Source of the DNA: Kitasatospora aureofaciens
GTDB lineage: Bacteria; Actinomycetota; Actinomycetes; Streptomycetales; Streptomycetaceae
Length of the DNA: 39,481 nt
Direction: 5' to 3'
Assembly: GCF_019192735.1 (NCBI RefSeq)
Contig: NZ_JAHTKP010000066.1
Coordinates: forward strand, 1-39,481
Numbering within the stretch: position 1 is the first letter of the stretch; every line of letters starts with the position of its first letter. Below, piece after piece: positions 15,632 to 22,646 of this stretch. Under the pieces are notes generated by a model that did no database searches, had not been told where the DNA came from, and was given only the letters and a program-made list of their open reading frames with translations. Both the position numbers and the translations under genes were made by a program.

Positions 15632-17917
15632 TTACTCCGCTGCGCCGCTGTCGGCCTCGAAGCGGATGACGACGGCCTTCGACGTCGGCGTGTTGCTGAT
15701 GTCGGCGGTGGAGTCCAGCGGGACCAGGACGTTCGTCTCGGGGTAGTAGGCCGCCGCGCCGCCGCGGGCGACGGGGTAGTGGACCACGCGGAAGTGCGGG
15801 GCGCGGCGTTCGGCGCCGTCCTTCCACTCGCTCACCAGGTCGATGTACGCGCCCTCGGTCAGGCCCAGTTCGGCGGCGTCGTCGGGGTTGACCAGGACCA
15901 CCCGGCGGCCGCCCTTGATGCCGCGGTAGCGGTCGTCGAGGCCGTAGATCGTGGTGTTGTACTGGTCGTGCGAGCGCAGCGTCTGCAGCAGCAGGCGGCC
16001 CGGCGGGACCTCGGGGGCGGTCAGCGGGTTGACGGTGAAGTTGGCCTTGCCCGTCGCGGTGGGGAAGGTGCGGGAGTCGCGCGGGCCGTGCGGGAGGGTG
16101 AAGCCGCCGGGGCGGCGCACCTTGTCGTTGTAGCCGTCGAAGCCCGGGACGACCCGGGCGATCCGGTCCCGCAGGGTGTCGTACTCGGTGGCGAAGTCCT
16201 CCCACGGGACGGTGTCCTCCGGGCCGAGGGTGGTGCGGGCCAGCCGGCAGATGATCGCGACCTCGGAGAGCAGGCCGGGCGCGGGCGGGCGCAGGCCGCC
16301 GCGGGAGGAGTGGACCTGGCCCATCGAGTCCTCGACGCTGACGAACTGGGCGCCGTGCGCGGTGACGTCCCGGTCGGTACGGCCGAGGGTGGGCAGGATC
16401 AGCGCCCGGGCGCCGGTGACCACGTGCGAGCGGTTGAGCTTCGTGGAGACGTGCACGGTAAGCCTGCAGCGGCGCATCGCGGCCTCGGTGACCTCGGTGT
16501 CCGGCGTGGCCGCGACGAAGTTGCCGCCCATCGCGAAGAACACCTTGACCTTGCCGTCCCGCATCGCGCGGATGGTGTCCACCGAGTCGAGGCCGTGCTC
16601 GCGCGGCGGCTCGAAGCCGAACTCCTTGCCCAGCGCGTCCAGGAAGGCCTTGGCGGGCCGTTCGAAGATGCCCATCGTCCGGTCGCCCTGGACGTTGCTG
16701 TGCCCGCGCACCGGGCAGACCCCGGCGCCGGGGCGGCCGACGTTGCCGCGCAGCAGCAGGAAGTTGACCACCTCGCGGATGGTGGGGACGGCGTGCTTGT
16801 GCTGGGTGAGGCCCATCGCCCAGCAGACGATGATCTTCTTGGACGCCAGCACCAGGCGGCCCAGCTCCTCGATCTGCTCCCACGGCAGGCCGGTCGCGGC
16901 GAGCACCTCGTCGCGGTCGGTCTTCCGGACCTGGGCCTCGAACTCCTCGAAGCCGTGGCAGTGTTCGGCGATGAACGCGTGGTCGACGCCGTCCTGCTCC
17001 AGGACGATCCGGTTCAGCGCGCGGAAGAGCGCGAGGTCGCCGCCGAGGCGGATCTGCAGGAACAGGTCGGTCAGCTTCGTGCCGTGGCCGACCAGGCCGC
17101 GGGCGTGCTGCGGGTTCTTGAACCGCTCCAGGCCCGCCTCCGGCAGCGGGTTGACGCTCACCACGGTGGCACCGGCCCGCTTGGCGCGCTCCAGGGCGGA
17201 GAGCATCCGGGGGTGGTTGGTGCCCGGGTTCTGGCCGGCCACGATGATCAGGTCGGCCTGGTAGAGGTCCTTGAGGCTGACGCTGCCCTTGCCGACGCCG
17301 AGCGTCTCGGTGAGCGCCGAACCGGACGACTCGTGGCACATGTTCGAGCAGTCCGGCAGGTTGTTGGTGCCGAGGCGGCGGGCGAACAGCTGGTACGCGA
17401 AGGCGGCCTCGTTGCTGGTCCGGCCGGAGGTGTAGAAGGCGGCGCCGTCCGGGGTGTCCAGGGCCCGCAGCTCCTCGGCGATCAGCGCGAAGGCGTCGTC
17501 CCAGGAGACCGGCGTGTAGTGGGTGGCGCCCTCGTCGAGCAGCATCGGCTGGGTGAGGCGGCCCTGCTGGCCGAGCCAGTAGCCGGAGCGCTCGGCGAGC
17601 TCGGCGACCGGGTGGGCGGCGAAGAACTCGGCGCGGATCCGGCGCTCGGTGGCCTCCTCGGCGACGGCCTTGGCGCCGTTCTCGCAGAACTCCGCGGTGT
17701 GCGTCTTGTCCGGCTCCGGCCAGGCGCAGCCGGGACAGTCGAAGCCGTTCGGCTGGTTCACCTTGAGCAGGGTGGCCAGCGTCCGGCGCGGGCCCATCTG
17801 CTCGGCGGCCATCCGCAGGCTGTGGCCGACCGCGGGCAGCCCGGCGGCCGCGTGCTGGGGCGCGGACACCTCGGGGGCGTCCTGCACCGGGTCGCTCTGC
17901 GGGGCCTGCTTGGCCAT
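15632..17917 (-). CDS. FdhF/YdeP-family molybdopterin oxidoreductase
   Basis: This is a 761-residue member of the formate-dehydrogenase-like FdhF/YdeP (CbbBc) group of the molybdopterin bis-MGD oxidoreductases. An N-terminal Cys cluster (Cys61-x2-Cys64 and Cys78) may hold an Fe-S centre. The molybdopterin domain follows (TPVSWDDAFALIAEEL, TSGRTSNEAAFAYQLFARRL, NMCHESSG), then the C-terminal molydopterin-dinucleotide-binding domain (QTLRSHDQYNTTIYGLDDRYRG split over about residues 620-645, VLVNPDDAAELGL). There is no Tat signal, so it acts in the cytoplasm. The substrate is unknown; E. coli YdeP affects acid resistance. The ATG at 17917 has GAGGAG upstream. No formate dehydrogenase accessory gene is adjacent. 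Confidence 0.92.
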   Translation of the reverse strand: MAKQAPQSDPVQDAPEVSAPQHAAAGLPAVGHSLRMAAEQMGPRRTLATLLKVNQPNGFDCPGCAWPEPDKTHTAEFCENGAKAVAEEATERRIRAEFFAAHPVAELAERSGYWLGQQGRLTQPMLLDEGATHYTPVSWDDAFALIAEELRALDTPDGAAFYTSGRTSNEAAFAYQLFARRLGTNNLPDCSNMCHESSGSALTETLGVGKGSVSLKDLYQADLIIVAGQNPGTNHPRMLSALERAKRAGATVVSVNPLPEAGLERFKNPQHARGLVGHGTKLTDLFLQIRLGGDLALFRALNRIVLEQDGVDHAFIAEHCHGFEEFEAQVRKTDRDEVLAATGLPWEQIEELGRLVLASKKIIVCWAMGLTQHKHAVPTIREVVNFLLLRGNVGRPGAGVCPVRGHSNVQGDRTMGIFERPAKAFLDALGKEFGFEPPREHGLDSVDTIRAMRDGKVKVFFAMGGNFVAATPDTEVTEAAMRRCRLTVHVSTKLNRSHVVTGARALILPTLGRTDRDVTAHGAQFVSVEDSMGQVHSSRGGLRPPAPGLLSEVAIICRLARTTLGPEDTVPWEDFATEYDTLRDRIARVVPGFDGYNDKVRRPGGFTLPHGPRDSRTFPTATGKANFTVNPLTAPEVPPGRLLLQTLRSHDQYNTTIYGLDDRYRGIKGGRRVVLVNPDDAAELGLTEGAYIDLVSEWKDGAERRAPHFRVVHYPVARGGAAAYYPETNVLVPLDSTADISNTPTSKAVVIRFEADSGAAE

Positions 17918-18111
17918 GACTGCGCTCCTCGGCTCTGCTCGTCCGAACCGCCGCACCGTCGCGGGGGCTCGGGCCCCATCCTTCCACCTGGGGGGAGAGG
18001 GCGGGAGGGGCGATGGAGCCGGGAGGTGCTCTGACGTCCCCGTCCCCGTCGCCGCAGCCCTCGCCCGGGGCGCAGCCGTGATCCGTTCACCCGTTCGCCT
18101 TCCCCCGCCGC

Positions 18112-18162
18112 TATGGTGGTCCGCCCGGCGGCGCACGCCGGGTGGTGAACTCCGGGCGGACC
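18112..18162 (+). promoter_or_regulatory. Candidate -10 and nested hairpins before the kinase gene
   Basis: A TATGGT hexamer (18112-18117) could be a -10 element. Directly after it GGTCCGCCCGG (18118-18128) pairs with CCGGGCGGACC (18152-18162). An alternative inner hairpin, CCCGGCG-GCGCA-CGCCGGG (18124-18142), competes for the same bases. The kinase start is 20 bases further on. Confidence 0.4.
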
Positions 18163-18182
18163 CGGCGGACTTGGGGGAAGGC

Positions 18183-19421
18183 ATGCGGGCGGGGGACGTA
18201 CTCGACGACCGCTACCGGCTGGTGGAACGGCTCGGCCGGGGCGGGTTCGGCGTGGTCTGGCGGGCGACCGACCTGCGGCTGGACCGCAGCGTCGCGGTCA
18301 AGGTGCTGCTGGAGGAGCACGCCGCCGATCAGGAGGCGGTCGGCCGGTTCATCCGCGAGGCCCGGACGGCCGGCAGCCTCGCCAGCCCGCACATCGTCAC
18401 CGTGCACGACTTCGGCCGGGTGCCCACCGCCTCCGGCGAGACCCACTACCTGGTCATGGAGCTGGTCCGCGGCCGCTCGCTCGCCGACGTCCTCAAGGAC
18501 GGCGTCCCGGCCTCGGCGGACGCCCTGCGCTGGATGCGGCACGTGTGCCGGGCGCTGGACGCCGCGCACCGCTCGGGCGTCGTCCACCGGGACATCAAGC
18601 CCGAGAACGTCATGATCGCGGAGGACACCGGCAAGGCCAAGGTGCTGGACTTCGGCATCGCCCGCCTGCTCACGCAGTCCGCCGTGCTCACCTCCACCGG
18701 CAACGTCGTCGGCACCGTCCCCTACCTGGCCCCCGAGTGCTGGTCCGGCGCCGGCGCGGACAGCCGGGCCGACCTCTACGCGCTCGGCGTCATGCTGTAC
18801 GAACTCTGCACCGGCCGACGGCCGTTCCGCGCCGCCTCGGCCGCCGAGTACATGTACAAGCACCTGGAGGAGGTCCCCGCCCGGGTCCGCACCACCGACC
18901 CCGCCCTCGGCGAGCTGATCGCCGAACTGCTCGCCAAGAACCCCGCCGACCGGCCCGCCGACGCCGCCGAGGTGCACCGCCGGCTGCGTGCCGTCCGGCC
19001 CGGCGTGCTCGACCACAACGACCCCAGCCCGGAGCAGCTGCGCCAGCGCGCCGACCAGGCCTGGCGGCTCGGCGCGGACGGCTCGCCCGTGGAGGCCGTC
19101 GCCATGCTGCCGGGGATCATCCGCGACCTCGCCCGGATCTGCGGCCCGGCCGACCTCCGCACCCTGCGCACCTGCCACGACCTGGCGATCTGGCTCGCCC
19201 ACGACGGCAGCCCGGGCACCGCCGTCGCGCTGCTGCGCGAGCTGGTCCCGGCCCTGGCCGGCGCACCGGACGCCCGGGCCGACGCGCTGCGCGACCTCGA
19301 CCACTGGCACCGCGAGATCTCCCGCGACGGCCCGGGCAAAGCGCTGACTGTAGAGGGACGTCCGCTAACCCTCGGCGATCTGCTCGGCGGCCTGCCGGGC
19401 GGCGGCCCGCAGAGCGGCTGA
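18183..19421 (+). CDS. Soluble Hanks-type Ser/Thr protein kinase
   Basis: This is a 412-residue eukaryotic-like protein kinase. Seen are the Gly loop GRGGFGVVW (19-26), invariant Lys40 in VAVKVLL, catalytic loop HRDIKPEN (Asp137), DFG (156-158), PYLAPE and the late-lobe Arg in NPADRP. It has no transmembrane helix or PASTA domain, unlike PknB, so it is cytoplasmic. Residues about 285-390 form a helical, TPR-like region (PEQLRQRADQAWRLG, RTCHDLAIWLAHDG, TAVALLRELVPAL), probably for partner binding. The ATG at 18183 is preceded by GGGGGAAG. Its last 19 codons (EGRPLTLGDLLGGLPGGGPQ and so on) are antisense to a metallo-beta-lactamase-like gene remnant, so the natural C-terminus may have been replaced. 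The target is unknown. Confidence 0.9.
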   Translation: MRAGDVLDDRYRLVERLGRGGFGVVWRATDLRLDRSVAVKVLLEEHAADQEAVGRFIREARTAGSLASPHIVTVHDFGRVPTASGETHYLVMELVRGRSLADVLKDGVPASADALRWMRHVCRALDAAHRSGVVHRDIKPENVMIAEDTGKAKVLDFGIARLLTQSAVLTSTGNVVGTVPYLAPECWSGAGADSRADLYALGVMLYELCTGRRPFRAASAAEYMYKHLEEVPARVRTTDPALGELIAELLAKNPADRPADAAEVHRRLRAVRPGVLDHNDPSPEQLRQRADQAWRLGADGSPVEAVAMLPGIIRDLARICGPADLRTLRTCHDLAIWLAHDGSPGTAVALLRELVPALAGAPDARADALRDLDHWHREISRDGPGKALTVEGRPLTLGDLLGGLPGGGPQSG

Positions 19422-19568
19422 GGCGCCCTCGGCGATCGGGTCGCCGTGCCCGAACACGGCCGTGGTGACGGGCAGTTCGGTGAGCCGGAGGAACGAAGCG
19501 AGGGCCAGTGCGGGGTCGGTGTGGAACACCCCGGGCCTGGTCTCCCCGACGTTGGATGCGATGTCCCC
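19365..19568 (-). pseudogene. C-terminal remnant of an MBL-fold metallo-hydrolase
   Basis: On the minus strand about 67 codons ending in TAG (19367-19365) read GETRPGVFHTDPALALASF, RLTELPVTTAVFGHGDPIAE and GASAALRAAARQAAEQIAEG. This is the end of a metallo-beta-lactamase-fold hydrolase, including the last metal-binding GHG motif. The rest of the gene, including HxHxDH, is missing: upstream of about 19568 the frame turns into low-complexity sequence next to a tandem repeat. It overlaps the last 57 bases of the kinase gene in antisense. It is a broken gene, probably left by deletion. Confidence 0.7.
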
Positions 19569-19627
19569 TGCGCCCTCCGCCTCCTCCGCACGCCCGCGTT
19601 CACCCTGAGCGTGCCCCCGTTCGCCCA

Positions 19628-19678
19628 CGGCGGAGTGTGGTGCCCGAAACGGCGGAGTGCGGTGCCGGAAACGGCGGA
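19628..19678. repeat. 22-bp tandem repeat
   Basis: Two full units (19628-19649, 19650-19671) of the form CGGCGGAGTGTGGTGCCCGA plus AA are present, differing at two positions, and a partial third unit CGGCGGA follows at 19672-19678. Confidence 0.75.
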
Positions 19679-19718
19679 CGGCCCGTCGCTCCGCCGGGGA
19701 GGCGGGGCGACGGGCCGT
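19678..19718 (-). terminator. Terminator after secreted beta-helix protein 1
   Basis: ACGGCCCGTCGC (19678-19689) pairs with GCGACGGGCCGT (19707-19718), with a further TCCGCC/GGCGG pairing inside. It lies 25 bases beyond the stop of the minus-strand gene. Confidence 0.82.
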
Positions 19719-19742
19719 GAGCGGCTCTGGGAGCGGGCCCGG

Positions 19743-22427
19743 TCAGCCGGTGCCGGCGGCGGTCAGGTTGTTGACCGGCGCGGACGGTCCGGCGGCGCCG
19801 GACGCGGTGACGTCGGCCCACGGGTACCAGGCGCCCTTGGCGTAGTCACCGGTGGCGTTGTAGATGTGGCCGCTGCTGAGCGCGTACAGGCGCAGCGAGT
19901 TGCCGGTGCCGGCGGCGGCGAGCTTGGTGACGCCGCCCGCGAGGCCGGTGACGGCCGAGATGTTCGCCCAGCCGTTCCAGCTGCCGGCCGCGTAGTCGGC
20001 GGTGGCCTGGTAGACGCTGCCGCCCGCCAGGGCCAGGACGTGGAACTTGCTGCCGACGACGGCGGCGGCGAGCTGCGTGGTGCCCGAGGGGTTGCCCAGC
20101 TGAGCCGGCAGCGCGCCGGACCACCAGGTGCCCCGGTCGTAGTCGCCGTCGGCGACCCGGACCTGGCCCTGGGCGTCCACCATGGCGATGTGCAGCACGT
20201 TGCCGGTGCTGCCGGCCGCGATCTGGGTGATCGGGGTGGTGATGCCCGCGGCGGTGGTGACGTCGGCCCAGCCGCCCCAGCGGCCGGCCGCGTAGTCGGC
20301 GGTGTTCTGGTAGACCCGGCCGCGGACCACGGTCAGGACGTGCAGCTTGTTACCCATCGCGGCGACCGCCAGCTGGGTGGGGGCGGTGCCGTCCAACGGG
20401 TTCGACTGCAGGTCGAAGAAGTTGGTCCATTTGAGGTCCTTGCCGTGCCAGTCGGCGGTCTCCAGCCGCCAGTCCTGGGCGCGGACCAGGTGCAGGTTGC
20501 CGTCCGCGGTGTAGGCCGAGGCCATCCGCGTTCGGTCCAGATAGGCGTAGGCGGCGCTCATCGGGATCTCGGCCCATGGACGCCAGGTCCCCGAGGTGTG
20601 GTTGGCCCGCGCCTCGGTGACGTTGGGAAGGTTGGGGTCGGGGGAGTAGGCGGGACGAGTGTCGGCGATGACGTCGACACGCTCGCCCACGAACAGGTCC
20701 TTCGTGGCGGCGGTGTAGTCGACGTTGACGGTCTTGGAGGTGCTGGCGGTCCGCCCGCCCTCGTCGGTCGCGGTCAGCGTGACGGTGTAGGTGCCGGGGC
20801 GGGGGTAGGTGTGGGTGTAGCCGAGGGGGATGGGGGCGCTTCCGTCGCCGGGGTCGACCGAGACGGTGCCGACGTTCCACGGGCTGGCGACGCTGCCCTG
20901 GATGCTGTACTCCAGCGGCTTGCCGGTCTGGTTGACGGTGTCGATGGAGACGGTCAGCGGGCCGCTGGTTCCGACGATCGCCGTGCTGCCGTCGCCGACG
21001 ACCTGGCCACCGAGCTCGTCCTGGACGGTCACAATGGGGGAGTAGTCGCCCACGGCCGTGTAGGTGTGCTCGACCGTCGGCGTGCTGCTGGTCACCGGAG
21101 GAGTGCCGTCACGGAAGTCGAACACGTAGGTGGTCGGCTTGGTCCCCCAGTTGCTCTTCACCGAGGCGGTCGCCGTGACCGTCAGCGGGGCGGGGCCCTT
21201 GGGCGTGGGGGAGCCTGCTCCGCTCATGTTGAGGGTGGCCCACTCAAGGCTCTGCACCTCACGCGCGCCGCGGTCCCGGCCGGTGCTGTTGCCGGAGCCG
21301 GCGGGCACCAGCGGGCTGTGCATCGCCGGCACGCCGCGGAGGTCGGTCGGGAGCACGCCCGGGGCGTTGGGGTTGGCCGTGTCGATGACGGAGGTGTCCG
21401 CGTCGGTCATGACGAGTTCGGCCGACTGGCCGTTGAAGACGATCTCCTGGTTGACGTCGTTGCGGCCCTGGCCGGTGGCGGTGGTCAGGGCCTGCGGGGT
21501 GGCGTAGCTGGTACCGCTCCAGGCGTAGGCGGCCTGCGTGCCCTGCGGGTGGACGACGTTGTAGTCGACCGTGGTGCCGTCGGCCGAGCCCGCGGCCACG
21601 GTGAGCGCGGGGCCGGACGGGGCACCGGTGGAGGAGCAGTTCGGGACGAACGGGCCGCGGCCGCCGGGCACCCCGTATGTGACGACGTTGTTCTGGACCG
21701 AGGACTTCGTCGAGGCGCCGTTGAGGGCGACGGCCGGGCCGCAGGCGTTGACGAAGGTGTTGTTGGTGACCGTCAGCCCGGGCGAGTCGGTCGCCGAGAT
21801 GCCGCTGTAGGCGGCGTTGAACTCGTTGGTGGTGAGGAGGACGTCGTGGGTGCCCGGGTCGGCGCTGACCCCGCCCGTGGCCAGGAACCTGCTCCGGCTC
21901 ACGGTGAGGTGGTCGCTCGTTCCCTTCACCCGGAGCTGGGGCTGGGAGGTGTTCCAGCCGTTGAAGACGACCTGGTCGAACGTCACCCGCTGCGAGTCGG
22001 TGACCACTGCGGCGGCACTCGAACTCAGCAGGAGATGACGGATGTTGACGTCGTGGACGCCGGTGATCGTGAGTACGGTCGAGCCGTCGTCCAGCGCCGT
22101 GGGCCACTGGCGACGGTCGTAGCCCCAGAACAGGGAGCCGACGAAGGTGATCGGCTTGTCGGGGGTTCCGGACCTGGTAAGGCTGACGTTCTCCTGGTAG
22201 GCGCTGCCCAGGATCTGAACGGTCTGCCCGGCCTCGACGACCTGGGCGGCCTTGGAGATGGTGCAGAACGGCTGGGCCTGGGTGCCGGTGCCCGCGTCGG
22301 AGCAGTTGGCGTCCTTGGCGTTGTTCACGTAGAGCGTGGTGGCCGGATCGGCGAAGGCCGGCAGTGGGGCGCCGAGGACGACGGTGGCCGAGGCGACCGT
22401 CAGTCCCAGGGCGCGTGATATGCGCAC
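19743..22427 (-). CDS. Secreted beta-helix/PKD/six-blade propeller protein 1
   Basis: This is an 894-residue exported protein. The signal peptide is residues 1-26 (MRISRALGLTVASATVVLGA, cut after AFA). A right-handed parallel beta-helix (about 30-410) of NosD/pectate-lyase type has repeated short strands such as VTFDQVVFNG, LTVTNNTFVN and TTVDYNVV. Two PKD domains follow at about 425-500 (VFDFRDGTPP, VEHTYTAVGDY) and 510-570 (VSVDPGDGSAP, HTYPRPGTYTVTLTATDEGG). A tectonin-like propeller (about 590-894) has blades of the form GNxLHVxxxxxGxVYxxTADYxxGxWxxW. The GTG at 22427 fits the signal peptide and has CCGGAG upstream. The domains suggest binding or cutting of a polysaccharide, but no catalytic site is evident. 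It is a tandem paralogue of the next gene, with its own promoter and terminator. Confidence 0.85.
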   Translation of the reverse strand: MRISRALGLTVASATVVLGAPLPAFADPATTLYVNNAKDANCSDAGTGTQAQPFCTISKAAQVVEAGQTVQILGSAYQENVSLTRSGTPDKPITFVGSLFWGYDRRQWPTALDDGSTVLTITGVHDVNIRHLLLSSSAAAVVTDSQRVTFDQVVFNGWNTSQPQLRVKGTSDHLTVSRSRFLATGGVSADPGTHDVLLTTNEFNAAYSGISATDSPGLTVTNNTFVNACGPAVALNGASTKSSVQNNVVTYGVPGGRGPFVPNCSSTGAPSGPALTVAAGSADGTTVDYNVVHPQGTQAAYAWSGTSYATPQALTTATGQGRNDVNQEIVFNGQSAELVMTDADTSVIDTANPNAPGVLPTDLRGVPAMHSPLVPAGSGNSTGRDRGAREVQSLEWATLNMSGAGSPTPKGPAPLTVTATASVKSNWGTKPTTYVFDFRDGTPPVTSSTPTVEHTYTAVGDYSPIVTVQDELGGQVVGDGSTAIVGTSGPLTVSIDTVNQTGKPLEYSIQGSVASPWNVGTVSVDPGDGSAPIPLGYTHTYPRPGTYTVTLTATDEGGRTASTSKTVNVDYTAATKDLFVGERVDVIADTRPAYSPDPNLPNVTEARANHTSGTWRPWAEIPMSAAYAYLDRTRMASAYTADGNLHLVRAQDWRLETADWHGKDLKWTNFFDLQSNPLDGTAPTQLAVAAMGNKLHVLTVVRGRVYQNTADYAAGRWGGWADVTTAAGITTPITQIAAGSTGNVLHIAMVDAQGQVRVADGDYDRGTWWSGALPAQLGNPSGTTQLAAAVVGSKFHVLALAGGSVYQATADYAAGSWNGWANISAVTGLAGGVTKLAAAGTGNSLRLYALSSGHIYNATGDYAKGAWYPWADVTASGAAGPSAPVNNLTAAGTG

Positions 22428-22505
22428 GGTGTTTTGTTCTCCGGTGAGAAAGGCAGCTCTCCCGCCCCCCTCTGGGCGCACGGCTGCGGTCCTGAAATTG
22501 CACGC

Positions 22506-22555
22506 GGACGGGCCAAGTGTGGCAGTGACATGAGGGACCGTCGAGGCAATTGTGG
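22506..22555 (-). promoter_or_regulatory. Conserved upstream block of beta-helix gene 1
   Basis: The block read on the minus strand contains CTCGACGG, CTCA and then CTGCCACACTTGGCC followed by GTCCG, shared with the paralogue. TCGACG and CACACT, 17 bases apart, could be the -35 and -10. It lies about 80-130 bases before the start. Confidence 0.5.
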
Positions 22556-22592
22556 TGACCGGCTCCCGGCAGCTTGCCGGACCGGTGCAGGG

Positions 22593-22631
22593 CGGTGCCC
22601 CTGGCCGCCGACGGGCGGTCGCGGGGCACCG
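22593..22631 (-). terminator. Terminator after secreted beta-helix protein 2
   Basis: CGGTGCCCC (22593-22601) pairs with GGGGCACCG (22623-22631), with GGCCGCC/GGGCGG pairing inside. It lies 16 bases after the stop of the upstream minus-strand gene and separates the two paralogues. Confidence 0.8.
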
Positions 22632-22646
22632 CGGGCAGTGCTCCGG

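Larger units (their letters stand above)
19422..19742. other. Gene-free decayed region after the kinase
   Basis: This is 321 bases without an intact gene. It holds most of the hydrolase remnant, the 22-bp tandem repeat at 19628-19678 and the terminator at 19678-19718. The mixture of remnant and repeat suggests a past deletion junction. Confidence 0.6.
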
